Shown here: positions 28,841 to 37,318 of the stretch, piece by piece
How the letters are laid out: the number at the start of each line of letters is the position of its first letter
Numbering within the stretch: position 1 is the stretch's first letter
Source of the DNA: Pseudomonas sp. MYb327
Lineage (GTDB): Bacteria > Pseudomonadota > Gammaproteobacteria > Pseudomonadales > Pseudomonadaceae
Direction: 5' to 3'
NCBI RefSeq assembly: GCF_040438925.1
Contig: NZ_CP159258.1
Span: 5,169,001-5,233,000, forward strand
Length of the DNA stretch: 64,000 bases
Position numbers and translations under genes: made by a program
The notes under the pieces: model-generated
What the model saw: the letters and a program-made list of their open reading frames with translations, nothing else
The model's database searches: none
Told to the model about the DNA's origin: nothing

Positions 28841-28865
28841 TAGCGTTAGTGGGTTTGATTCGGTG

Positions 28866-28899
28866 TGTTATGGTATAACAATATAGTTATAACATAACA
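28866..28899 (+). promoter_or_regulatory. Two tandem Zur boxes upstream of zigA
   Basis: TGTTATGGTATAACA (28866-28880) is a perfect TGTTAT-N3-ATAACA palindrome. AGTTATAACATAACA (28885-28899) matches it with one change, centre to centre 19 bp. This is the known proteobacterial Zur operator form. The pair ends 50 bases before the zigA start, so zinc-dependent repression of zigA is strongly expected. Confidence 0.8.
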
Positions 28900-28949
28900 C
28901 TAATCGAGCCCGACGACCGCACCGGGCATCCCCAGTGAGGAAATACCTG

Positions 28950-30155
28950 ATGCCCAATCGCCTTCCCGTTACTGTTCTGTCTGGCTTTCTCGGCGCTGGA
29001 AAAAGCACGCTGCTCAACTACGTGTTGCGTAACCGCGAGGACTTGCGGGTCGCTGTAATCGTCAATGACATGAGTGAAATCAATATTGACGGCGAGGAAG
29101 TCCAGCGCGATGTCAGCCTGAACCGCGCTGAGGAAAAACTCGTGGAAATGAGCAACGGCTGCATCTGCTGCACATTGCGCGAAGACTTGCTGGTGGAGGT
29201 GGGGAAGCTCGCCAGAGACGGTCGCTATGACTACTTATTGATCGAATCCACAGGAATTTCAGAACCACTGCCCGTGGCGGAAACCTTCACTTTCCGCGAT
29301 GAGAACGGTCAGGGCCTCGCGGACATCGCCCGGCTCGACACCATGGTCACCGTGGTCGATGGCATGAACTTCCTGCTCGACTACCAGGCCGCCGAAAGCC
29401 TCGCGTCCCGTGGCGAAACCCTCGGAGTAGAGGACGAACGTTCGATCACCGACCTGCTGATCGAGCAGATCGAATTCGCAGACGTCATCCTGATCAGCAA
29501 AATCGACCTGATCAGCAGTCGTGAACGTGAAGAGCTGATCGCGATACTCGAACGGCTCAATGCCCAGGCTGAAATCATCCCGATGGTCATGGGCGAAGTG
29601 CCGCTCAGGAGGATCCTCAACACCGGTCGATTCAACTTCGAAAAAGCCGCCGAAGCGCCGGGCTGGTTACAGGAAATGCGCGGCGAACATTCGCCCGAAA
29701 CCGAAGAGTACGGCATCGCCTCCAGCGCATACCGCGCGCGCCGACCCTTCCATCCGCAGCGCTTTTTCAGCTTCATCAATCAGTCGTGGGTGAACGGCAA
29801 ACTGCTACGCTCCAAAGGATTTTTCTGGTTGGCGAACAAACACTCGGACGCCGGCAATTGGTCCCAGGCCGGAGGCTTGATGCGCTACGGTTTCGCCGGG
29901 CACTGGTGGCGTTTCGTGCCGAAATCCCAGTGGCCGCAAGACGAAGAAAGCACCGCCGCGATCATGAAAAACTGGGTGGCTGCCACCGGTGATTGTCGCC
30001 AGGAACTGGTGTTTATCGGCCAGCACATTGACTTCGCGCAACTGACTGCAGAGCTCGACAACTGCCTGCTGACCGATGACGAAATGGCGTTGGGCGAGGA
30101 AGGATGGCAGCTAATGCCGGACCCGTTCGGCCTTTGGTATGAAGAAGCGAGCTAA
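28950..30155 (+). CDS. zigA: Zinc metallochaperone GTPase of the COG0523/CobW family
   Basis: 401-residue cytoplasmic GTPase thought to deliver zinc to client enzymes under zinc starvation. Walker [10 protein letters not shown] is at residues 12-20, the metal-binding CxCC motif (NGCICC) at 71-74, and the GTP-specificity motif SKID near residue 187. The CobW C-terminal domain ([15 protein letters not shown]) follows. The ATG at 28950 with GAGGA upstream is preferred over a GTG five codons earlier. Two Zur boxes lie upstream. It converges on a small Cys-rich gene only 4 bp away. Confidence 0.93.
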   Translation: MPNRLPVTVLSGFLGAGKSTLLNYVLRNREDLRVAVIVNDMSEINIDGEEVQRDVSLNRAEEKLVEMSNGCICCTLREDLLVEVGKLARDGRYDYLLIESTGISEPLPVAETFTFRDENGQGLADIARLDTMVTVVDGMNFLLDYQAAESLASRGETLGVEDERSITDLLIEQIEFADVILISKIDLISSREREELIAILERLNAQAEIIPMVMGEVPLRRILNTGRFNFEKAAEAPGWLQEMRGEHSPETEEYGIASSAYRARRPFHPQRFFSFINQSWVNGKLLRSKGFFWLANKHSDAGNWSQAGGLMRYGFAGHWWRFVPKSQWPQDEESTAAIMKNWVAATGDCRQELVFIGQHIDFAQLTAELDNCLLTDDEMALGEEGWQLMPDPFGLWYEEAS

Positions 30156-30159
30156 CAAC

Positions 30160-30516
30160 TCACGGCTTGAGCCAGGAACCCTGGCTCTGGTTTTCGCAAA
30201 ACGGTTTCAAATACGCCGTGTCCGTGGCGATACCGTAATAGTGAATATCCTGACGGTAAGGCATATTGGCGACTTGAGCGTTGCTACACACGCCGAATGC
30301 GCCGCTGGGGCACTGGTCGACGTACTGCACCTCGACCGTCTGCCCGGCAAGGCTCGGCTGGCAGAAACCGTCAGCGAAGAGTTTTTCCGGGATGTTGCGG
30401 TTCTGCTGGCATACTTTTACGTCGAGTCTTTCCGCTGTGCTATGTACTACGCAGGCTTGGGCCAGCGCTTGCGTCGAAACGAGCGCCAGTAGCAACGACA
30501 GTCCCATACACCTCAT
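30160..30516 (-). CDS. Small exported Cys-rich protein of the zinc island
   Basis: 118 residues. Signal peptide MRCMGLSLLLALVSTQALA, then a mature domain with six Cys (ACVV, KVCQQN, GFCQP, DQCPS, GVCSN, PFCEN), probably forming disulfides in the periplasm. AGGAGGTAGGAAGA directly before the ATG at 30516 fixes the start and rejects a 16-codon extension. I recall similar proteins next to zigA carrying an NADH:ubiquinone oxidoreductase label; nothing here supports that activity. It is divergent from the second COG0523 GTPase. A role in periplasmic zinc handling is a guess from position. Confidence 0.8.
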   Translation of the reverse strand: MRCMGLSLLLALVSTQALAQACVVHSTAERLDVKVCQQNRNIPEKLFADGFCQPSLAGQTVEVQYVDQCPSGAFGVCSNAQVANMPYRQDIHYYGIATDTAYLKPFCENQSQGSWLKP

Positions 30517-30545
30517 TCTTCCTACCTCCTCAGATAACGTCGACC

Positions 30546-31511
30546 ATGCTGCAGAACATTCCAACCCACGTCATCGCCGGGCCTTTGGGCGCCGGCAAGA
30601 CCAGCCTGATCAAACATCTGCTGGCGCAACGCCCGGACAGTGAGCGTTGGGCGGTGCTGATCAATGAGTTCGGCCAGATCGGTATCGATGCTGCGCTGCT
30701 GACCCGTGATGCCGATGGTATCTCACTGGGCGAAGTGGCCGGCGGCTGTTTGTGTTGCGTCAACGGCGCGCCGTTTCAGATCGGACTCGGCCGTTTGCTG
30801 CGCAAGGCGAAACCGGATCGGCTGTTCATTGAACCGTCCGGGCTGGGGCATCCGGCGCAGTTACTGAGACAGTTAAGCGAGGCGCCGTGGCAAGGTGTAC
30901 TGAGCGTTCAGCTATGTGTACTGGTGCTGGATTCCCAGGCGCTGGCCGTTGGCAAACCGTTGCCTGAAGCTCAAGAGGAGGCACTTGAAAGTGCCGGGCT
31001 ATTGCTGATGAACAAGTCTGAAGGTCTCGACGATGCTGATCGCCGGCGGATAGCGGCGAAGTTGCCGATACGCCCGGTGTACTGGACGCAGCAAGCTGTT
31101 CTGCCGTTGAGCGAGTTGCCCGGTCTTGATGCTAAGGCGGTGGTGGGTGTGGATAACTTCATCCCACCCAAAGGACTGGCACAGATTCCGGCAATCTGGA
31201 CTGACCCGGCTTTGCCGATTTGTGTGAGTCAGAGACAGGAAGGTGGCTGGAGCATTGGCTGGCGCTGGCATCCGAGTCAGATATTCGATGCAACGCTTGT
31301 CGGCCGATGGCTTGAAAGCCTCGCTTGGCGGCGGGCTAAACTGGTTATCCACAGCGTCGAGGGCTGGGTCTCGGCGAATGCGCTGGATAATTCTGCCCCG
31401 CAATGGCAGTCCAGCGAATGGCGACAGGATTCGCGAATTGAACTGATATTCGGTGAGCCGCAAGATGTTGAAGTGTTGCAAGTAGATCTGGCTGACTGCC
31501 GGGTAGGCTAA
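30546..31511 (+). CDS. CobW/COG0523-family GTPase (second copy)
   Basis: 321-residue GTPase related to ZigA but of a different subgroup. Walker A GPLGAGKTS is at residues 12-20, the CxCC motif (GGCLCCVN) at about 68-71, and the NKxD position reads NKSE, a deviation. The C-terminal CobW domain is short. ATG at 30546 starts where homology begins; the ribosome binding site is weak. No Zur box was seen in its 29-bp divergent promoter gap. A metal-delivery role follows from the family and from being next to zigA. Confidence 0.88.
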   Translation: MLQNIPTHVIAGPLGAGKTSLIKHLLAQRPDSERWAVLINEFGQIGIDAALLTRDADGISLGEVAGGCLCCVNGAPFQIGLGRLLRKAKPDRLFIEPSGLGHPAQLLRQLSEAPWQGVLSVQLCVLVLDSQALAVGKPLPEAQEEALESAGLLLMNKSEGLDDADRRRIAAKLPIRPVYWTQQAVLPLSELPGLDAKAVVGVDNFIPPKGLAQIPAIWTDPALPICVSQRQEGGWSIGWRWHPSQIFDATLVGRWLESLAWRRAKLVIHSVEGWVSANALDNSAPQWQSSEWRQDSRIELIFGEPQDVEVLQVDLADCRVG

Positions 31512-31513
31512 AA

Positions 31514-31542
31514 ATCAAAAGATCGCAGCCTCAAGGCCGCCA
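31514..31542. repeat. Half REP element
   Basis: AATCAAAAGATCGCAGCCTC matches one arm of the repeat after glmS, followed by a small AGGCCGCC remnant. It lies between two converging genes and may help termination. Confidence 0.5.
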
Positions 31543-31944
31543 CTTGGTGTGTTCCTGCCGCCAATGGCTCAGTTCGATGATTTCCGCGCTGGGCTTCGCT
31601 ACATCGACGACCGCAGGTGTGTCGTCGAACGGCATTGGGTAGGGAGCCAGTTCGATCTGCGCACTGTGGGCTCCAAATTGCGTGATCGTGCCGTTGTGAC
31701 GGGATTCGCCGGTCACGGTGAATTCGAAGTTATACACTCGGGCCAGACGTCGACGACCGTTGGCATCCTTGATCAAGGCGATTTTTTTCAGTGCCACGTT
31801 GCCATCCAGCAACTCGATCCCGAGTTTGCTGCAATGCTGCTTGACCCTCTCCAGTGCACGTTCGCGCAAGCCGTGGTTGTGCCAAAGCCAGGCGCCGCCG
31901 GTGGCGAGCAGCATCAGCACGAAAATATTTCCAAGGGTCAGCAT
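31531..31944 (-). CDS. DUF3301 membrane-anchored protein
   Basis: 137 residues with one N-terminal membrane helix (MLTLGNIFVLMLLATGGAWL), then a soluble domain containing LERVKQHCSKLGIELLDGNV and RVYNFEFTVTGESRHNG. These features match what I recall of DUF3301. Function is unknown. It converges on the second COG0523 GTPase, and its C-terminus overlaps the half REP. Confidence 0.8.
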   Translation of the reverse strand: MLTLGNIFVLMLLATGGAWLWHNHGLRERALERVKQHCSKLGIELLDGNVALKKIALIKDANGRRRLARVYNFEFTVTGESRHNGTITQFGAHSAQIELAPYPMPFDDTPAVVDVAKPSAEIIELSHWRQEHTKWRP

Positions 31945-32064
31945 TAACAGGGTGCTCCAACAAGATAGTGTCAGCTTAACTGCGTCGCCGGTCTGTCGTA
32001 CAGGCTGCGTTTAGTCGCATACTGCGTGGCTCGAATTTCAATCGTTTTACGGATAACTCACCGC

Positions 32065-32937
32065 ATGAAACGTACGCCCCATCTGCTCGCTATCCAGTCC
32101 CACGTGGTGTTCGGTCACGCCGGCAACAGTGCCGCGGTTTTCCCGATGCAGCGGGTTGGAGTGAATGTCTGGCCGCTCAATACCGTACAGTTCTCCAACC
32201 ATACCCAGTACGGCCAATGGACGGGAGAGGTGTTGGCACCCCACCAGATTCCGGATCTGGTTGAAGGCATTGCGGCGATTGGCGAGTTGGGCAATTGCGA
32301 TGCGGTGTTGTCGGGCTATCTGGGTAGTGCTGCCCAAGGTCGGGCCATTCTCACGGGGGTGGCGCGGATCAAGTCGATGAATCCCAAAGCGCTGTATTTG
32401 TGCGACCCGGTAATGGGGCATCCGGAGAAGGGCTGCAGCGTACCGGCGGAAGTCAGCGATTTCCTGCTGGAAGAGGCTGCCGCCGTGGCCGACTTCATGT
32501 GCCCTAATCAACTGGAACTCGACAGCTTCTCGGGACGCAAGCCTCAGTCGCTTTTCGATTGCCTGGCGATGGCGCGAGCGCTGCTGGCGCGTGGCCCGAA
32601 AGCGATACTGGTCAAGCACCTGGACTATCCTGGAAAAACCCCGGACGTCTTCGAAATGCTGCTGGTGACGACCGAAGGCAGTTGGCTTCTGCAGCGTCCG
32701 ATGCTGGCATTTCCGCGGCAGCCGGTGGGCGTGGGCGACCTGACTTCCGGGCTGTTCCTGGCTCGCGTGTTATTGGGCGATAGCCTGGTGGCTGCTTTTG
32801 AATTCGCCGCGTCGGCGGTGCATGAGGTGTTGTTGGAAACTCAGGCCTGCGCCAGTTATGAACTGGAACTGGTGCGCGCTCAGGATCGGATTGCCCACCC
32901 GCGGGTGCGGTTCGAGGCGGTGGCAATCAGTTTGTAA
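32065..32937 (+). CDS. pdxY: Pyridoxal kinase
   Basis: Phosphorylates pyridoxal with ATP in the PLP salvage pathway. 290 residues of the ribokinase-like fold: [20 protein letters not shown] at the N-terminus, [11 protein letters not shown] near residue 115, and the C-terminal [15 protein letters not shown] with the catalytic Asp and anion hole. The start at 32065 matches the family; the frame is open 13 codons further upstream. It is followed by a REPIN-type terminator. Confidence 0.95.
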   Translation: MKRTPHLLAIQSHVVFGHAGNSAAVFPMQRVGVNVWPLNTVQFSNHTQYGQWTGEVLAPHQIPDLVEGIAAIGELGNCDAVLSGYLGSAAQGRAILTGVARIKSMNPKALYLCDPVMGHPEKGCSVPAEVSDFLLEEAAAVADFMCPNQLELDSFSGRKPQSLFDCLAMARALLARGPKAILVKHLDYPGKTPDVFEMLLVTTEGSWLLQRPMLAFPRQPVGVGDLTSGLFLARVLLGDSLVAAFEFAASAVHEVLLETQACASYELELVRAQDRIAHPRVRFEAVAISL

Positions 32938-32950
32938 TCAGGTCACGGCG

Positions 32951-33004
32951 AAGAGATCGTAGTCTGCGGCTGTTCCAAAGAGCTGCCGCAGGCTGCGATC
33001 TTTT
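32951..33004. repeat. REPIN / bidirectional terminator between pdxY and thioesterase
   Basis: The left arm AAGAGATCGTAGTCTGCGGC (from 32951) and right arm AGCTGCCGCAGGCTGCGATC then TTTT (32981-33004) form an imperfect inverted repeat of the glmS-downstream family. Confidence 0.75.
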
Positions 33005-33007
33005 GCT

Positions 33008-33490
33008 TTAAGCGTCGCCCTTGATTTCCTGATAGCGCTTTTCCAGTTCCTGACGAATCTGGCGACGCTGCTGCGCCTGGATAAAGCGGCGCTTGTCTTC
33101 GCTGTTCTGCGGTTGCAACGGCGGCACGGAGGCGGGTTTGCGCTGGTCATCCACCGCCACCATCGTAAAGAAGCAACTGTTGGTGTGGCGCACCGAGCGC
33201 TCACGGATATTTTCAGTCACCACCTTGATACCCACCTCCATCGAGGTATTGCCGGTGTAATTGACCGAAGCGAGGAAGGTCACCAGTTCGCCGACATGGA
33301 TCGGCTCACGGAAGATCACCTGATCCACCGACAGGGTTACCACATATCGGCCGGCATAACGGCTGGCGCAGGCGTAAGCAACTTCGTCGAGGTATTTGAG
33401 CAGGGTCCCGCCGTGAACATTGCCAGAGAAGTTGGCCATGTCGGGGGTCATCAATACCGTCATCGACAGTTGGGCGTTTCCGGGTTCCAT
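33008..33490 (-). CDS. Acyl-CoA thioesterase (hot-dog fold)
   Basis: 160 residues of a YciA/BACH-type hot-dog thioesterase that hydrolyses acyl-CoA. The signature GNVHGGTLLKYLDEVAYACA is near residue 30, followed by SVDQVIFREPIHVGELVTF and a charged C-terminal helix. The Met at 33490 (MEPGNAQLSM) is chosen because homology starts there; 13 more codons are open upstream. The chain-length specificity is not visible. Confidence 0.9.
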   Translation of the reverse strand: MEPGNAQLSMTVLMTPDMANFSGNVHGGTLLKYLDEVAYACASRYAGRYVVTLSVDQVIFREPIHVGELVTFLASVNYTGNTSMEVGIKVVTENIRERSVRHTNSCFFTMVAVDDQRKPASVPPLQPQNSEDKRRFIQAQQRRQIRQELEKRYQEIKGDA

Positions 33491-33780
33491 AGCGTTCTCA
33501 CGGATCAAGGCAAGGTTTGAGGGACGCACCTCTGCGGGTGCCTGCGCGGTTTTTTCAAACCAACAGTTATCGGGACGCCGGGCGATTGATCGCCGTCACG
33601 CCGGATCGATCTGTTTCCATATATTGCACCGCCTTTCTGCCGGAAGTCGCGGTGTTACCCTGCAAAAGCCCAGCCCAAAGGGCAAATTCCTACGCGGAAT
33701 GCGGATTTTTTACTCTGCTCGATCGGACATTTCCCTCGTTCGGCGGTTGAGCGTTTGTCACCCAAAAAGGAGCCGACACC

Positions 33781-35544
33781 ATGCATGCCATCAGTTTCAT
33801 TCAGGATCTGGCAGTGATCATGTTGGTCGCAGGTGTGGTGACGGTGCTTTTCCACCGCCTCAAACAGCCAGTGGTCCTGGGTTACATCGTGGCCGGCTTC
33901 ATCATTGGCCCGCATACCCCGCCGTTCGGCCTGATCCACGACGAAGAAACCATCAAGACCCTGGCCGAACTCGGGGTGATTTTCCTGATGTTCTGCCTCG
34001 GTCTGGAGTTCAGCCTGCGCAAGCTGTTCAAGGTCGGCGCTACAGCGTTTATCGCGGCGTTCCTGGAAATCGTGCTGATGATCTGGATCGGCTATGAAAT
34101 CGGCCGCTGGTTTGAATGGAATACCATGGATTCGCTGTTCCTCGGCGCGATTCTGGCGATTTCCTCGACCACCATCATCGTCAAGGCACTCAACGATCTG
34201 AAGATGAAGAATCAGCGATTTGCGCAGTTGATCTTCGGTGTACTGATCGTCGAAGACATCCTGGGTATCGGCATCATCGCCTTGCTATCAAGCATCGCAG
34301 TCAGCGGCACCGTAAGCTCCGGCGAAGTGTTTTCCACCGTTGGCAAACTTTCACTATTCATGATCGTCGCGCTGGTCATTGGCATTTTGTTGGTGCCGCG
34401 TTTGCTGGCCTACGTGGCCAAATTCGAAAGCAACGAAATGCTGCTGATCACGGTGCTGGGCCTGTGTTTCGGCTTCTGCCTGCTGGTGGTCAAACTCGAA
34501 TACAGCATGGTGCTCGGCGCGTTTTTGATTGGCGCGATCATGGCCGAATCCCGACAGTTGCTGAAGATCGAGCGCTTGATCGAACCGGTTCGCGACTTGT
34601 TCAGCGCCATTTTCTTTGTCGCCATCGGATTGATGCTCGATCCGATGATCCTCCTGCAATACGCTTGGCCGATTGCGGTGATCACCGTAGCCGTAGTGCT
34701 GGGCAAAATGCTGTCCTGCGGCCTGGGTGCTTTTATCGCTGGCAATGACGGACGCACCTCACTGCGCGTCGGCATGGGTCTTTCACAGATTGGCGAATTT
34801 TCTTTCATCATTGCTGCGTTGGGCATGACCCTGCAGGTCACCAGTAACTTCTTGTATCCGGTGGCCGTGGCGGTTTCTGTGATCACCACGTTGCTCACGC
34901 CCTACTTGATTCGTGCCGCAGACCCGTTGTCGATCAAGCTTGCCGCCGTGATGCCGCAGCGACTGGGCCGAGTGTTGGGGATGTATGGTGAATGGCTGCG
35001 CAGTATCCAGCCGCAAGGTGAGGGTGCTTTGCTGGCTTCGATGATTCGACGCATTTTGCTGCAGGTGGGCGTCAATCTGGCGCTGGTGATTGCGATCTTC
35101 TTCGCAGGCGCCTACTTCGCCGAACGCATGTCCAGTTACCTTCAAGGCTGGATCAGCGACCCGAGCTGGCAGAAAGCGTTGATCTGGGGTGGAGCGCTGC
35201 TGTTGTCACTGCCATTCCTGATTGCCGCGTATCGAAAGCTCAAGGCGCTGTCGATGTTGCTGGCGGAAATGGGTGTGAAGCCGGAGATGGCCGGCCGCCA
35301 CACACAGCGAGTGCGTCGGGTGATTTCGGAAGTAATCCCGATCCTTTCGCTGCTGGTGATTTTCCTGCTGTTGGCAGCCTTGTCGGCCAGTATTCTGCCG
35401 ACCAACAAGTTACTGGTGCTGATCGCCGTAGTCGCGGCCGCCGTGGCGGCGCTGCTATGGCGCTGGTTTATCCGCGTTCACACGCGGATGCAGGTGGCTT
35501 TGCTGGATACCCTGGACAACCACAAGGATTCCCCGGGGCATTGA
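33781..35544 (+). CDS. Cation:proton antiporter (CPA2/KefB-like) with extra membrane helices instead of an RCK domain
   Basis: 587 residues, inner membrane. Residues ~1-385 are the CPA2 exchanger core: HRLKQPVVLGYIVAGFIIGP, LGVIFLMFCLGLEFSLRKL, LAISSTTIIVKALNDL and VEDILGIGIIALL with the conserved Asp. KefB and KefC carry a cytosolic RCK (TrkA-N) domain next. Here there are instead four more hydrophobic segments (for example LLQVGVNLALVIAIFFAGAY and VIPILSLLVIFLLLAALSAS). The start ATG follows AAAAGGAGCCGACACC. Potassium or sodium export is likely; glutathione gating as in KefB is unlikely without RCK. Confidence 0.9.
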   Translation: MHAISFIQDLAVIMLVAGVVTVLFHRLKQPVVLGYIVAGFIIGPHTPPFGLIHDEETIKTLAELGVIFLMFCLGLEFSLRKLFKVGATAFIAAFLEIVLMIWIGYEIGRWFEWNTMDSLFLGAILAISSTTIIVKALNDLKMKNQRFAQLIFGVLIVEDILGIGIIALLSSIAVSGTVSSGEVFSTVGKLSLFMIVALVIGILLVPRLLAYVAKFESNEMLLITVLGLCFGFCLLVVKLEYSMVLGAFLIGAIMAESRQLLKIERLIEPVRDLFSAIFFVAIGLMLDPMILLQYAWPIAVITVAVVLGKMLSCGLGAFIAGNDGRTSLRVGMGLSQIGEFSFIIAALGMTLQVTSNFLYPVAVAVSVITTLLTPYLIRAADPLSIKLAAVMPQRLGRVLGMYGEWLRSIQPQGEGALLASMIRRILLQVGVNLALVIAIFFAGAYFAERMSSYLQGWISDPSWQKALIWGGALLLSLPFLIAAYRKLKALSMLLAEMGVKPEMAGRHTQRVRRVISEVIPILSLLVIFLLLAALSASILPTNKLLVLIAVVAAAVAALLWRWFIRVHTRMQVALLDTLDNHKDSPGH

Positions 35545-35565
35545 CCCGATGGGCCGTCAGCTGAC

Positions 35566-35973
35566 TTAACTTTCCAGCCAGACGTCCCGCGCCCAGTGCC
35601 ACACCGACTCCCAGGTTTCTTCGGCGATCAGCTCTTCTTCGGCCTGCCAAAGCACCACGGTGCCGTCTTCTTCGACGCAGTAGTAATCATCACCGTCCTG
35701 ACAGATCGGGATCAGGCTGCGATCAACGCCAGCGTCCCACGCATTGGCTGCAACGTCCGGCAAATAGGTATGGGATTGCGGGTCGGTGACGGTCACCGGC
35801 TCCAGGCTGCCGTAGACCACGTCGCTGACAGTCAGCAAAAACTCTCTGAAGACGAACGGAATGTCGATGAACAGTTGTTCTTCGATTTCTACCAGCATGT
35901 CTTCGTCAGGCAGCTCCAAGGGGACCGGTACCGGTTCGTTGGCTTCACGCAGTTGTTCGATGATTTCTTCCAC
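35566..35973 (-). CDS. SMI1/KNR4-type protein
   Basis: 135 residues, acidic, no signal peptide. The segment DEDMLVEIEEQLFIDIPFVF then FREFLLTVSDVVYGSLEPVT is typical of the SMI1/KNR4 (SUKH) fold, followed by LIPICQDGDDYYCVEEDGTVVLW. Many family members are immunity proteins against contact-dependent or secreted nucleases, but some are housekeeping. No toxin gene adjoins it here, so immunity is not supported. It is convergent with the antiporter. Confidence 0.85.
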   Translation of the reverse strand: MEEIIEQLREANEPVPVPLELPDEDMLVEIEEQLFIDIPFVFREFLLTVSDVVYGSLEPVTVTDPQSHTYLPDVAANAWDAGVDRSLIPICQDGDDYYCVEEDGTVVLWQAEEELIAEETWESVWHWARDVWLES

Positions 35974-36055
35974 GTCCGGGATCCTCTTGCTTGTATGGCG
36001 CGGTTTATATGGGGCGGTTTATACAGTAGCTCGCTATAGATGCAACCGCGAAATA

Positions 36056-36087
36056 GAAAACCCCGGCCGAGGCCGGGGTTTTTATTA
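36056..36087 (-). terminator. Terminator after the Tim44-domain gene
   Basis: AAAACCCCGGCC and GGCCGGGGTTTT form a perfect GC-rich stem with a GA loop and T/A runs on both sides. It lies 25 bp beyond the stop at 36112 on the minus strand and may work both ways. Confidence 0.88.
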
Positions 36088-36111
36088 CAGCAAATGAAGC
36101 GCGGAGGGGAA

Positions 36112-36990
36112 TCAGCCGTTCTGGCGGATACCGGCGACCAGCCAAGGCTGGTTCTCGCCTTGTGCACGCTCCATGTTCCAGCTTTCGCTGAACACTTCGC
36201 CCTGATCGAAACGCGAGGTTTTCGACACACCGCTGAAGGTCAGGGTGGCGATGGTCTTGTCGGCACGATCATCCACGCCGTCCAGTTGTACAACAAGGTT
36301 ATCGATGTAGGTGGACTGGAAGCCGTCGCCCAGATCGGCACGTTCGCGTTTCAGGAACTCCAGCATCTGCGGGGTCACGAACTCGGAAATCTTGTCCATT
36401 TCGTTGGCGTCCCAGTGTTGCTGCAGGGACTGGAAGTGGTTGCGGGCTGCTTCGACAAAATTCTTTTCATTGAACCAGGCCGGAGCATTGATGACCGGAC
36501 GAGCGGCAACCGGTGCAGCCGAACCACCGAAGATCGAACCGCCTGCAGGCTTGTGTTCGAAAGCTTCACGCTGCATCGGCGCATGGCCAGCCGGAGCGTA
36601 TTGCTCGTGCTGCTTGCGACGACGTGCGGCGATGAAACGGAAGACCAGGAAGGCGATGACCGCCATGATCAGGATGTCGAAGATCTGCATGCCCTGGAAA
36701 CCGTCGCCCATGAACATGGACGCCAGCAACCCACCGGCGGCGATACCGGCCAGAGGGCCGAGCCAGCGCGAAGCGCCACCGGCCTTGGCTGCGGCGCCAG
36801 CGGCACCGGCTGCACCAGCGGTCGCCGCAGCGCCGCCCATGCCTGGAGAAGAAGGAGCCATCTGGCTGGTTTGGTGAGTCGGCGCAGCGCCGGCGCTTTT
36901 GCCACCACCGAAGCGCTTGGCGGCATTGACGTCGAGACTCATCGTCAGGCCGATGCACAACGCCATGGCGATGCTAAGAAAACGTTTCAT
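36112..36990 (-). CDS. Tim44-domain exported/membrane protein
   Basis: 292 residues. A signal-like N-terminus (MKRFLSIAMALCIGLTMSLD) is followed by an Ala/Gly/Pro-rich low-complexity stretch, two hydrophobic segments (WLGPLAGIAAGGLLASMFMG and FDILIMAVIAFLVFRFIAAR) and a C-terminal Tim44-like domain from about residue 160 (FNEKNFVEAARNHFQSLQQH). The start at 36990 gives the signal; five upstream codons are also open. In mitochondria Tim44 tethers the import motor, but the bacterial role is unknown. The strong terminator downstream marks a single-gene unit. Confidence 0.82.
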   Translation of the reverse strand: MKRFLSIAMALCIGLTMSLDVNAAKRFGGGKSAGAAPTHQTSQMAPSSPGMGGAAATAGAAGAAGAAAKAGGASRWLGPLAGIAAGGLLASMFMGDGFQGMQIFDILIMAVIAFLVFRFIAARRRKQHEQYAPAGHAPMQREAFEHKPAGGSIFGGSAAPVAARPVINAPAWFNEKNFVEAARNHFQSLQQHWDANEMDKISEFVTPQMLEFLKRERADLGDGFQSTYIDNLVVQLDGVDDRADKTIATLTFSGVSKTSRFDQGEVFSESWNMERAQGENQPWLVAGIRQNG

Positions 36991-37318
36991 AAAGGGAATT
37001 CCCATTTGTGGAAGGCACGCGCGCCATGTTGCACAGCTGAAGTGTTACTGGCTAGCGGCAGAGTGTTTCGGGCTTTTGCCTGACAGGTCGCATTCAGCTT
37101 CAGTCAGAGCAATAAGGCTTGTTAACTTTGGTCTGTAGGATGAGTGGATAAGTTCTGTAGGAGGGATGAGTAGCGGCACAGCGCCAACAGGATCATGTCG
37201 GATTAACTGTGTGAGCGAGTCTGCTCGCGATGACGGATTCTCGATCAAAAAATAATATCGACTGATTGTGCGCTATCGCCAGCAGGCTCGCTTCCACAGA
37301 AGGACGACCCGGCAGCCC
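36991..37318. other. Gene-free stretch with a REPIN between the Tim44 gene and uvrD
   Basis: 328 bp without a coding signal. It holds the promoter region of the Tim44 gene on its left side and a REPIN at 37208-37299. A near-match DnaA box (AGTGGATAA) occurs at 37141. No small gene was seen. Confidence 0.6.
37208..37299. repeat. REPIN downstream of uvrD
   Basis: TGTGTGAGCGAGTCTGCTCG... (37208-37236) and a complementary right arm (37270-37299, read as TGTGGAAGCGAGCCTGCTGG on the minus strand) flank a 33-bp AT-rich centre. This is the commonest P. fluorescens-type REPIN form, with several mismatches between arms. Confidence 0.75.

Noticed and set aside
35566..35973. SMI1/KNR4 gene as immunity to the toxin-like genes at 55-64 kb
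   Set aside because: It lies about 19 kb away, in another transcription unit; nothing links the two.
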